In this document: positions 5,999-14,170 of the stretch, piece by piece
Numbering within the stretch: the stretch's first letter is position 1
Layout: the number at the start of each line of letters is the position of its first letter
DNA from: Bdellovibrionales bacterium
GTDB lineage: Bacteria > Bdellovibrionota > Bdellovibrionia > Bdellovibrionales > UBA1609
Length of the DNA stretch: 39,794 nt
NCBI GenBank assembly: GCA_023301025.1
Contig: JALZUR010000019.1
Location: 1-39,794, forward strand
Direction: 5' to 3'
Notes under the pieces: generated by a model
Told to the model about the DNA's origin: nothing
Seen by the model: only the letters and a program-made list of their open reading frames with translations
Databases searched by the model: none
Position numbers and translations under genes: made by a program

Positions 5999-7582
5999 TC
6001 AGTAGACACTCATCAAACCCATTTGCCCTCCAACACTCTCTTCAAATTTTTCCATAGCTTTGATAGCATCAGATATTGGAAAACGGCTGCTGTTAAGACT
6101 ATTTTCTAAATCAGAGCTTACTCCCAAATGATTGGTTATAGCTAAAGTTTCGGCGTTTCTTAAAGCCTCAACATGTGAGTTTAAAGCGTTAATGTGAGCA
6201 TGTGTCTGTTCAAGTTGAAGGTAGAATTGCCCTAGAGAAATATGAGTGACGGCCACTGAGTCCAATCTCGAATTGTAGGACAGAAGGGCTGTTTGATCAA
6301 TTGATTCTGTATCAAATCTTCTCAGCTCATCAAGCTCTACGCCTAAAACTCTTAAAAGGTCACTCACAAGTTTTCTTGTAAGAATAATATGCCCTACGGC
6401 TTCAGTTAAGCTTTTATCTAAAAAAGCCACTACTTTTTGATGGCTCTCTTTACTTTTAATTTCGCCAACCTCTAGCTGCTCAAATCTTTCCTTGATAATA
6501 CCTTTGTTTCGATCATAGACATCAAGCCACTTTATAAAACCATCAAAAAAAACTCTTGATATCTCAGCTTGCAAATCAACAACATCAGAAGAGTATGCAA
6601 GAAAATTTTGATCCGTCACTTCAGTTCTACCAACAGGAGATGAACTTTCAGATTGCGCCGCTTCAAAATCAAGTACTATAGAATCCACCACGTCTTTATA
6701 CTCCGTAAGCTTTGCGCTAAGATCTTGAGGCACGTAAAAAATTGATGCATCTGGTGAGTGAACAAGATCTATTTTTTTATGCCTCTCAGCTAAATTTTGA
6801 TCTACAGATTTTATCGCAAGACGAGATTTGTAGTAAAAGCGTCTGGCAGAATCAGAAAGACCTAGAGCACCAGCCTTAACAACAAGCCAAAAAGGAATCG
6901 CCTCAGGCATCTCAGACCAAAGACTGTAAGTGTAATAAGGACCAGACTCGTAGCTAAGCCCAGCAGCCGCACCTGCAACCGCTAAACCCACTGTTGAAAG
7001 TCCAAGCTCGGCTAAGGCGATCTTTTTAGTTTTTTTAAAAGCTTTTGAAATTAAGTCTTCTCTGTCTATAAAACCAGCCTCACCGACAACCATTAAAGTC
7101 TCACCAATAGCATCAAGAATTTCAGCGTCTGAAAGGCTTAAAAGTGTATCTCTCGCTCTACTAATAGTGTAGTCAGGTAAACTCGCATCAAAATTTGTGC
7201 TGTTATCAATTCCAGATTTTATCTCTTCAAGTAAAACCATAGAAAGCTGATCAAGCTGTTCTGCATTTAAGGCTTTGATCTGATCTGGAGTCCTAAATTC
7301 AAAATCTAGACCCGCACTTAAAGCTCTTGGTTTAGAATTTTCTAAGGAGCTTCGAAAAAATACGGAATAAAGGATTCCAGCTTCAGTAAGTCTTTCAACC
7401 GCTCGGCCAGTCGCAACTGCATCATTTGCTCTGAAGCGCTGAGTCTTGGTCTCAGCTTTAGAGTTAAGACTTAAAACTTCCAAACAAGACTTCTCAGTCA
7501 AAATTGTTTGTGTCTGAGCATTCGCACATGCAAAAGTCAGAACAAAAAAGTAAACGAAAAAAGACAGATTGGTTTTGATCAC
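5999..7582 (-). CDS. Exported helical protein of unknown function, last gene of the TAXI/VWA operon
   Basis: A 527-residue protein starting at a GTG (AGAGG 8 nt upstream) with a signal peptide (about residues 1-22, ending ACANA). Residues ~195-235 include an Ala/Gly-rich hydrophobic stretch (LGLSTVGLAVAGAAAGLSY) that could be a membrane helix or buried hairpin. The remainder, particularly 300-520, looks like long amphipathic helices (FLDKSLTEAVGHIILTRK, then LGQFYLQLEQTHAHINALNSHV), compatible with a helical bundle or coiled coil. I recognise no domain. It starts 26 nt after the SBP-VWA gene, so it is almost certainly cotranscribed and likely acts with the three exported binding proteins upstream. 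Confidence 0.7.
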   Translation of the reverse strand: MIKTNLSFFVYFFVLTFACANAQTQTILTEKSCLEVLSLNSKAETKTQRFRANDAVATGRAVERLTEAGILYSVFFRSSLENSKPRALSAGLDFEFRTPDQIKALNAEQLDQLSMVLLEEIKSGIDNSTNFDASLPDYTISRARDTLLSLSDAEILDAIGETLMVVGEAGFIDREDLISKAFKKTKKIALAELGLSTVGLAVAGAAAGLSYESGPYYTYSLWSEMPEAIPFWLVVKAGALGLSDSARRFYYKSRLAIKSVDQNLAERHKKIDLVHSPDASIFYVPQDLSAKLTEYKDVVDSIVLDFEAAQSESSSPVGRTEVTDQNFLAYSSDVVDLQAEISRVFFDGFIKWLDVYDRNKGIIKERFEQLEVGEIKSKESHQKVVAFLDKSLTEAVGHIILTRKLVSDLLRVLGVELDELRRFDTESIDQTALLSYNSRLDSVAVTHISLGQFYLQLEQTHAHINALNSHVEALRNAETLAITNHLGVSSDLENSLNSSRFPISDAIKAMEKFEESVGGQMGLMSVY

Positions 7583-7608
7583 TGATTAAGCCTCTTAAAA
7601 GTTTTTAG

Positions 7609-9810
7609 TTAAAGCTGAGAGTTGAAAAGTTTTGCCATCTTTTCGTTAAGCTCTTCAACACTTCTAATTTGTAGAACCGCACCCTCAGTTAAAATCCCAA
7701 GCTCATTGATCACATCTTCTCCTGCACCGCTGCCGAAACCGATTCCATGAATCTGAATTCCAAAGCGTCTGGCGTAAAAAAGAATAGCATCAACTTCAAT
7801 ATCACGAATATTAAGTAGAGAAGGCTCTCCATCCGTCAGTAAGAAGACCATTTTTTTTACGTCTTCATCACCTTGGACTTGGTCGGCTTTTTCCAAAACC
7901 TTTTCCATACCGACTAAAAGAGCCTCGTATAAGGGTGTTCCTCCGTCAGCTCTTAAAGTTCTTGAGGCTTGCACAAAAGTTCTTCTCACATCAGTTGTAA
8001 AAGGCTGGATGGGCACAAGCTCATTGATCTGTGTGGCGTATTCGATCAATCCAACATTCATGTCTGGACGAATAAATCCACTCGCAATCTCAAGAGCTTT
8101 TCTAAGGGTTGAAATCTTTCCGCCCTCCATTGAACCACTCACATCAGCCACAAAAGTAGCAACTACAGGAACTCCACCAGACTTGTTGTCTTTCCAAACC
8201 CGCTGCGCAGTCACAAGGTTATCACCCTCAGGGAGCTCATACTGTGAGAGATAAGAGGCGTTCTCAAAGAATCCATACTCTTTAGCTTTTCTTACAGCTC
8301 CTCTATTTGAGGCTATAAAATCAGCGAAAACTTTTAAGCCTTCAGCATAATGAGCATTTTCTTCTTGAGACAATGAAGCTTGTCCCACATAAACCATGGG
8401 GTTGTCATGTCGAACACCAAAAGGGATAAACTCAAAAAGGTCACTCATCTTAACCTCAGGCTCTCCTTTTTCATTCAGTCTTGTGTTTACAAAACTCTGA
8501 TACTCAACAACACCAGCTTCAATAGAGCCTCCAGTTCGAACCGATTCTCTCATAGCCAAAGTCGTTTCAAAGAGAGCGGGAACACTCTTTTGAAAATTAC
8601 GAAAGGCTAAAACAGCATCACCCTCTACAGGATTTCCAGGAGACAGACAGTTTAGCGCAGTCCACAAAAAGTTTAATCCTGTGCTAGAAACATAGGGGTT
8701 TGTATAGCCAATGCTTAACTCTCCATTTACTGCCATATTAACGATAGTGCAGGAGTCTGTAGCTTTTCCATTTGGAAATTTTTCTTTAAAAGTATCTTTT
8801 CTAACAAATACACCAGCTACGTTTCCAACAACACCATCAACATTGTTTTCAACATTATCTAGAGCCGCTTGGTCAGATTCAAATTCTTTAAGAGCAATTT
8901 TTTTTCTTCTTATAGCTACAGGCTCAACGGTATAATCAGAAGTTTCACCACTTCTTGCATCTAACATTTTTACCCACAAAGAATTTGAAGGGCTGTAAGC
9001 CAAGCCCTCAGACCTATTTGCACTCCCTGTGTATTTGCCATTTGAAAGATACTGATAAGCTGTTCCAGATGCCATTTTTCTAACACGTATTTGTATGACC
9101 TTACCTGATTTTGTCTTTTTGTTTTTAGAGTTAAACTCCTCAGCCATTTCAATAAGAAAGTCATCGCTAAAAGACTCTTTTCTAGAGTCATCAGGCGTGG
9201 CTTTTTCACTAGAAGAAAGAAGCTCTAAGACAACATAGTCGCAATCAGACTGCTCTTGGTTAACACCACAGCGAGCACCACTTGCAACTATAGGATACTT
9301 TTCATCAGTCACTTCAGGTAAAAGCGATACAAGATCCTCATCACTTAAGCTTGCCTCATCAACTTTTTCAGTTTCAGGTTTTGAATTAATAGACCCACCT
9401 TCTTTTAATAAACCACTTTTGACAGAATGAGCGAGATTTTTCCACTCTGTTAAACATTGGTCTTCAGCTTTTTGAGCAAGAGCGGATCTTTCTTCCTCCT
9501 CAGCCACTTGTCTTGTTAAAAATTCAAGCCTAGATTTGTGCCCATCAATTCTTAATGACCACTCCTCTTTACAACTGCTCAACCAACAGCTGTCTAACTT
9601 TTTTTTAGCATCTTCAAGCTGAATGGCTGCAATTTGAAGGTCTTTCTTAAGGAGGTTCAAAGCTGAGTCGTCACCTAGAACTTCCTTGAGATCACCACAC
9701 TGGGACACTCTTAAACCCTCCTGAATTCTATCCGCAAAAGCAGTGCTCACGCTCATAAAACACAAGAGATTGACCAATACTAAATTTTTAAACTTAAATT
9801 TACTCTTCAT
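7609..9810 (-). CDS. Exported substrate-binding / von Willebrand factor A fusion protein
   Basis: A 733-residue protein. After a signal peptide (ending TAFA) comes a Cys-containing coiled-coil segment (about 30-140), then an acidic linker, then a type 2 periplasmic-binding-like region (~170-510; for example LAYSPSNSLWVKMLD, GVVGNVAGVFVRKD, IGYTNPYVSSTGLNFLWTAL). The C-terminus (~550-730) is a VWA domain with a complete MIDAS: DVSGSM (DxSxS, Asp near 556), the DGGTPL threonine and LLTDGEP. A VWA domain with an intact MIDAS binds a metal-dependent protein ligand. Solute-binding/VWA fusions occur in other bacteria without a settled function. The start at 9810 is preferred because AGGA lies 6 nt upstream; ATGs at 9813 and 9858 are alternatives. 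It follows two TAXI-like genes and precedes the helical gene, all one strand. Confidence 0.85.
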   Translation of the reverse strand: MKSKFKFKNLVLVNLLCFMSVSTAFADRIQEGLRVSQCGDLKEVLGDDSALNLLKKDLQIAAIQLEDAKKKLDSCWLSSCKEEWSLRIDGHKSRLEFLTRQVAEEEERSALAQKAEDQCLTEWKNLAHSVKSGLLKEGGSINSKPETEKVDEASLSDEDLVSLLPEVTDEKYPIVASGARCGVNQEQSDCDYVVLELLSSSEKATPDDSRKESFSDDFLIEMAEEFNSKNKKTKSGKVIQIRVRKMASGTAYQYLSNGKYTGSANRSEGLAYSPSNSLWVKMLDARSGETSDYTVEPVAIRRKKIALKEFESDQAALDNVENNVDGVVGNVAGVFVRKDTFKEKFPNGKATDSCTIVNMAVNGELSIGYTNPYVSSTGLNFLWTALNCLSPGNPVEGDAVLAFRNFQKSVPALFETTLAMRESVRTGGSIEAGVVEYQSFVNTRLNEKGEPEVKMSDLFEFIPFGVRHDNPMVYVGQASLSQEENAHYAEGLKVFADFIASNRGAVRKAKEYGFFENASYLSQYELPEGDNLVTAQRVWKDNKSGGVPVVATFVADVSGSMEGGKISTLRKALEIASGFIRPDMNVGLIEYATQINELVPIQPFTTDVRRTFVQASRTLRADGGTPLYEALLVGMEKVLEKADQVQGDEDVKKMVFLLTDGEPSLLNIRDIEVDAILFYARRFGIQIHGIGFGSGAGEDVINELGILTEGAVLQIRSVEELNEKMAKLFNSQL

Positions 9811-9890
9811 CATTATTCCTTTCTTAAAACTATTAAAATATAAAATTTTTGAAACCAACTTGCACCTGTCAAATTCTTCTCTAACTTATC

Positions 9891-11150
9891 TTAGTTAGAT
9901 GAGACTATTTCTCCCCAGTGTTCTTGGATAAGACCGAGCATCTCACCCCATAAAACTCCGGCATTTTCTCCACCTTCGGTAAAATAAGTATTGAACTCAT
10001 CCACTTTAATTTCTGGATCTAATAAATTTTTATGCGCGTAAAGTGCAGCTCTCGTGCAAACAGTCTGAACCTGCTTCGGGCTTTGTTTTGAAACATTAAC
10101 ATTTCTTAAGTGATAAGCTGAAGTGTCTCTATTCACAAAAGGCTCATCAGTATCTGCTGTTTGCACAGGCGTGCTGTTAAATTGACTAAGTGTTTGCGCA
10201 AGTAAATCCTGTGCATCAACAGTAGGGGGTGAAACTGTGTCTGACACTGAAGGCTTTACACTTTTTAGTATATCTTTGGGATCTCTTTTTAAAAGTTCAG
10301 GTGTAAGTTTTTGAGCAAGCTGTGAGTCTCCGAAATCCATCAAATCCAAGTCAGAATCTTCCATGACCTGCAATAATTTTGAATTCTCTAAGTTACTTGG
10401 ATCCGCAACCCATATAAGAGCCTCCATTTTAGACTTAGGATCTTTTAAATCTGCATAAGCTTTATCAAACTCTTGAAGCTTCTTACCCATACCATAAAAC
10501 TTAGACTCTTCTTTATCTGCAAAACCGTAGTGAGGGTTAAGGGACGTAATAAAAGACCAAGTGTAGAAGGATCCACTCCCTTTACTCCCAATATTGATGT
10601 TGGGTCTTTTATTTGGGTCAGAGTACTCTTTTTGAAGGTCACTCATCGTGTTTACTGATTTCTTTTTATTATAAGCTACATAAACACATTCATCTACAAG
10701 TTCAGTTACAAAACGAACATCTTTAAATTTAAAGCTTTCAATCTCCTCAACATCTTCGCCCTGATCGTCTAGTGAAAGCTCGCCTTCTGGTATGGTTCCA
10801 TCAAATTTAAACTCTAAAAAAAGCTGTACATCTTTTTGTGCCAAACCAAATACACTGCTGCCTTTTGCGATGTTGACAAGATTTTCAAATGAGCCTTTTG
10901 AGTACTGAACTTCATAGAAACCAAAGCCGTAGTCATCCATATAAGTTGAAAAGCCCTCTCCAAAAACTCCAACATAGGAGCCACCAGCCCCACCAGCACT
11001 TAGACTCATACAAATGTCACCACCGGCACCATAAACTTCTTGAAGAGTAGGGTTTCCATTCTCACATTTTGCATCTGCTCCAGCCAAAGCTCCGAAGAGT
11101 AAAACACTAAAACTCACTGAGACGAATCTTAAAAACTTAATAACCTTCAT
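9891..11150 (-). CDS. TAXI-family TRAP solute-receptor-like protein (second paralogue)
   Basis: A 419-residue exported protein. The signal peptide ends GADA near residue 27. The mature start carries the TAXI signature (GGDICMSLSAGGAGGSYVGV, then KGSFENLVNIAKGSSVFGLAQKDV), and later RPNINIGSKGSGSFYTWSF matches the second conserved TAXI block. TAXI proteins bind small organic acids such as glutamate and normally feed a TRAP membrane transporter; no TRAP permease is encoded here. An acidic insertion and a Ser/Thr/Pro-rich segment (about 300-345) lengthen it beyond a typical ~320-residue TAXI protein. The start at 11150 is chosen for the AGGTGA site and a standard signal peptide. Upstream in-frame ATGs at 11183 (overlapping the previous stop as ATGA) and 11177 are possible. 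Confidence 0.78.
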   Translation of the reverse strand: MKVIKFLRFVSVSFSVLLFGALAGADAKCENGNPTLQEVYGAGGDICMSLSAGGAGGSYVGVFGEGFSTYMDDYGFGFYEVQYSKGSFENLVNIAKGSSVFGLAQKDVQLFLEFKFDGTIPEGELSLDDQGEDVEEIESFKFKDVRFVTELVDECVYVAYNKKKSVNTMSDLQKEYSDPNKRPNINIGSKGSGSFYTWSFITSLNPHYGFADKEESKFYGMGKKLQEFDKAYADLKDPKSKMEALIWVADPSNLENSKLLQVMEDSDLDLMDFGDSQLAQKLTPELLKRDPKDILKSVKPSVSDTVSPPTVDAQDLLAQTLSQFNSTPVQTADTDEPFVNRDTSAYHLRNVNVSKQSPKQVQTVCTRAALYAHKNLLDPEIKVDEFNTYFTEGGENAGVLWGEMLGLIQEHWGEIVSSN

Positions 11151-11179
11151 TAATATTTTCACCTTTTGTTTGTACATTC

Positions 11180-12436
11180 TCATTCCTCTGGAAAATTTCC
11201 TCTGCGCTGTTGTGCTTCTTGAATCACTTCTGTAAATTTAGCTCTAAGCTGATCATTTTGACTGACAACACTATTGTAAAACCTATCACTTGCGTAAATC
11301 TGAGTTGGTGTCGCTAGTAGAACTGTTTGTTCTGGATTGGTGCTGTAGTAATTGGTGCTGCTAAAATCCAAGTGCTCGTCAGTCATTCTAAGGCTGTTGT
11401 ATTCATCTTTAATTTTCTGCTCTGAAAAAAGTTTGACCCCATTAAAATCTTTTAATTTTAGAAGATTCTCTGTAGCAGAACTTATAATTTTTACAGCTTC
11501 AAAGTAATACCTAAAGATCTCGCCACCATTCATTGAAAGGGTTGGCATTCTCTGATTGAAAGCTGCTGGAGGGCCTAGAGGGCCTCCCATATTGTTTAAC
11601 AGAGTTATAATTTTATGGGGGGACTTACTTACATATAAAAAACAAGCCGTTGGCTTATTAAAAACTTCTAGAAGACCTGCAGAAACCCCATTGTCTAATC
11701 CATTAGATTCATCGATAGCCTGGGAGTTTACCTCAGCCAATTCTTGATACAAACTCTTAAGTGCAAAAAAAGTGGCGTGAGAACCTCCACCACTTGGGCC
11801 CAGATAAACAAGCGGTCTTGGAGTTTTAGAGCCTTCACCTTTTTTTTGTATATCTCTTAAGTAGGCCAAAAAGTCTTCAATAGAATTTATGCCCTTTCTT
11901 GTGCCACTAAGTAAACCTGATTTGTAACTAAAATCTTTTCCTAGCTCTCTGTTACACATAAAGTGAACACTCTCTAAATAAAGTCCACGATCAGACCTTA
12001 GAAGCTCATTAGTAAGCGAGACTGGTTTATGGGCTTCTAAATCTTCAACTGATAGGGACTCTCCGGTGTTTTGAAAAAAGTGAGTTGCTAAATCCTTTGC
12101 TTGGTGTTTGAAATAAGGAAGCGCATCTCCTTGGGCAAGAGCTATGTCGCACTCGCCTGCAGCCAACTTTAAATGACTCTCCAGAGAACCGCTACTGTCA
12201 ATAATTTTAACCTTTGAAAACGAAGAGTTAAAATTATTAGAGAGCCAGTATGCAGCTTTTATATACGTGCCCCCAGGTTTTCCTGAACAGATTTTAAGTT
12301 CAAAATCTATAGATTCTGCAAATGATATGCCTGAGAAAAAAATCAAAAAAAGTGGAGAACATAAAAGTGCAATTTTGAATAAATTCAAATCTAAAAATAT
12401 GTGAAAGATGTTTGCAGTAGATCTTCTATTAGGCAT
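11180..12436 (-). CDS. TAXI-family TRAP solute-receptor-like protein (first paralogue), operon head
   Basis: A 418-residue exported protein. After a signal peptide ending SFA comes LKICSGKPGGTYIKAAYWL, then KIIDSSGSLESHLKLAAGECDIALAQGDALPY, the hallmark of TAXI solute receptors (GGTY loop, GS.E.L..LAAGE.D.A..Q.D). PLVYLGPSGGGSHATFFALK is the second ligand-binding block. It is about 100 residues longer than typical TAXI proteins, with an extra C-terminal region. The ATG at 12436 is chosen because AAAGGAG lies 9 nt upstream; an in-frame ATG at 12472 would give an N-terminal extension without a ribosome site. This is the first gene of the four-gene operon 5999-12436. No TRAP or ABC permease is nearby, so the usual role in uptake is doubtful. 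Confidence 0.82.
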   Translation of the reverse strand: MPNRRSTANIFHIFLDLNLFKIALLCSPLFLIFFSGISFAESIDFELKICSGKPGGTYIKAAYWLSNNFNSSFSKVKIIDSSGSLESHLKLAAGECDIALAQGDALPYFKHQAKDLATHFFQNTGESLSVEDLEAHKPVSLTNELLRSDRGLYLESVHFMCNRELGKDFSYKSGLLSGTRKGINSIEDFLAYLRDIQKKGEGSKTPRPLVYLGPSGGGSHATFFALKSLYQELAEVNSQAIDESNGLDNGVSAGLLEVFNKPTACFLYVSKSPHKIITLLNNMGGPLGPPAAFNQRMPTLSMNGGEIFRYYFEAVKIISSATENLLKLKDFNGVKLFSEQKIKDEYNSLRMTDEHLDFSSTNYYSTNPEQTVLLATPTQIYASDRFYNSVVSQNDQLRAKFTEVIQEAQQRRGNFPEE

Positions 12437-12782
12437 CTTAAGACTCTCCTTTAGATACAAATGACAACTCACCAGATATCGATTATTTTTTTAGTACTTT
12501 AGAAGTTCTGCTATTGCCAGCTTTTAGAGCTTTTTGAAAGTATTTCACTTTTGAAAGTATTTAAACCCTGCTGTTTTTGTTGTGACCAGTAGATTACAAT
12601 GTCTATATAGTAAAAAGTGTTCTCTTTAAGATAAATAGAGCAACATAATACAATTAATTATAAGTTCCTTAGCTCAGAAAGATTTTACGTAATTAAGTAT
12701 TGTGGGAACAAACTCAGCTTTTAAAAAAGCGGAGGTACCCCAATAATAAAGGCTTATGATTTCATATATCAAGAAAGCATTT
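12437..12782. other. 346-bp intergenic region upstream of the TAXI operon
   Basis: This stretch lies between the TAXI operon start and the 3' end of the nitronate-monooxygenase-like gene, both on the minus strand, so it must hold the operon promoter. No strong sigma-70 or sigma-54 promoter could be picked out. It contains the direct repeat at 12532-12562 and a small A/T hairpin (GCTTTT-AA-AAAAGC) around 12717-12732. No ORF or RNA gene is evident. Confidence 0.5.
12532..12562. repeat. Direct repeat upstream of the TAXI/VWA operon
   Basis: Two identical 14-bp copies of TTTTGAAAGTATTT at 12532-12545 and 12549-12562, offset by 17 bp, about 100-125 bp upstream of the first TAXI start. Tandem sites at 1.6 helical turns could be an operator for this operon; this is inferred from position only. 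Confidence 0.4.
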
Positions 12783-13739
12783 CTAAGAGAAACTTTTTAT
12801 AACCTCAAAATACTCGTCTTCAAACTGCTTCATTATCTCTTTACAACTTTTAATATCCTCAATCTCACCCACAGACTGTCCGGCACTCCACACGTTGTTC
12901 CAAGAGAATTTCTTTTTTAGCTTTAAACCTTTTTTCATAAGATTGTAATAAAGGTATTGGCTGATTTTACCTCTTACAGATTGATCCCAATTGTAAAAGT
13001 CCATATTATTTTTTGTCTTCATCACTGAAGCATTTACACCAGATAAGGCTCTAGACATAAAAATATCTTCAGGCCCTGCTTTAACAATAGCGTCTTTGTA
13101 GGCTTGATCTACCTTTGCTTCATCACTTGCAATAAAGCGGGTACCAACACTTACAGCATCTGCACCTAAACACATTGAAGCTGCCATCCCAGCCCCTGAA
13201 GATACACCACCGGCAGCAACAATTAGTTTTTCTGGAAACTTTTTTCTAAACCACGGAAGCGAGCAAAATGGTGATAAAGGGCCCGCATGCCCCCCAGCAC
13301 CAGAGCTTACAACAATTAAACCATCAGCGCCTGCATTTAAAGCTTTTGTTCCATGTTTTAGATTTATCACATCACAAATCACTTTGACATTTTTACTCTG
13401 TGCTTTAGATACAATTTTAGAAGGGTCACCTAAAGATGAAACAATAAGTGAAACATTTTTACTTAACACTAAATCTAAATCTTTCATTAAACGTTCATTT
13501 GATTTGTGAACAATCAAATTTACACCGTAGGGTTTATCTCCAACTTTTGATTCTATCGTATCTAGCCAAATCTCTAGTTCTTCTAAAGACCTGCAATTAA
13601 GAGTTGGAAAAACACCTAGACCTCCAGCCAGCGTTACTTCAGAAACAACTTGAGGATTGGACACCAAAAACATAGGAGCCCCAATTATAGGAAGCCTAGT
13701 TTTAAACATTTCATTAAATCTTGTTTTTATTTGAGACAT
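12783..13739 (-). CDS. Nitronate monooxygenase / 2-nitropropane dioxygenase family FMN enzyme
   Basis: A 318-residue TIM-barrel flavoprotein. The N-terminus LPIIGAPMFLVSNPQVVSEVTLAGGLGVFPT is the conserved FMN-barrel opening (IxAPM...GGLG). The phosphate-binding blocks VVSSGAGGHAGPL (the H of GGHxG corresponds to the catalytic base of class I/II enzymes), VAAGGVSSGAGMAASMCLGADAVSVGTRFIAS also fit. Such enzymes oxidise alkyl nitronates; the same family includes the enoyl-ACP reductase FabK, so the true substrate is uncertain. It is transcribed divergently from the phosphorelay operon, with 58 bp between starts, and has no clear ribosome site before the ATG. Confidence 0.87.
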   Translation of the reverse strand: MSQIKTRFNEMFKTRLPIIGAPMFLVSNPQVVSEVTLAGGLGVFPTLNCRSLEELEIWLDTIESKVGDKPYGVNLIVHKSNERLMKDLDLVLSKNVSLIVSSLGDPSKIVSKAQSKNVKVICDVINLKHGTKALNAGADGLIVVSSGAGGHAGPLSPFCSLPWFRKKFPEKLIVAAGGVSSGAGMAASMCLGADAVSVGTRFIASDEAKVDQAYKDAIVKAGPEDIFMSRALSGVNASVMKTKNNMDFYNWDQSVRGKISQYLYYNLMKKGLKLKKKFSWNNVWSAGQSVGEIEDIKSCKEIMKQFEDEYFEVIKSFS

Positions 13740-13797
13740 ACTGGACTTAGCCTAACACAGCTTTTGTACGATAAGAACACATGATGGGAGGTGCATT

Positions 13798-14154
13798 TTG
13801 AAAATTCTTTATGCTGAAGATGAACCCAATATAGCAACAATTGCTATCATGACTTTAGAAACGCTTGGTGGGCATGATGTTACGCATGTGCCAGACGGAC
13901 AAATTGCTTATGATACAGCACTTGCTGGTGGTTTTGATCTTATTATTTTAGATGAAATGATGCCAAAAATGAATGGCATTGAGGTTTGTAAAAATCTAGT
14001 GCAGCAACAAATTAATATACCCATTATATTTATGAGCGCAAAGTCTCAGCCTACTGACATCGCAATTTTTAAAAGTATTGGCACTGGTTATATTCCAAAA
14101 CCTTTTGAACCATCGTCTTTGAATGATCAAATTCAAGAGATCCTAAACCGCTAA
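13798..14154 (+). CDS. Single-domain response regulator (CheY-like receiver)
   Basis: A 118-residue receiver domain with no output domain. The acidic pocket is EDE (7-9), the phospho-acceptor is Asp52 in IILDEMMPKMNG, the signalling Ser is Ser80 in FMSAKS, and the conserved Lys is Lys101 in PKPF. The start is a TTG at 13798, preceded by a strong GGGAGGTG ribosome site. It is followed 16 nt later by a histidine kinase and then an HPt protein, so it is likely one relay station of that phosphorelay, passing phosphate on or acting by protein-protein contact. Confidence 0.92.
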   Translation: MKILYAEDEPNIATIAIMTLETLGGHDVTHVPDGQIAYDTALAGGFDLIILDEMMPKMNGIEVCKNLVQQQINIPIIFMSAKSQPTDIAIFKSIGTGYIPKPFEPSSLNDQIQEILNR

Positions 14155-14170
14155 AAGGCTTTTAACACTC

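Noticed and set aside
9881-9898. Hairpin CTAACT/AGTTAG at the end of the second TAXI gene as a terminator
   Set aside because: A weak 6-bp stem without a T-run, inside an operon; at best an mRNA-processing element.
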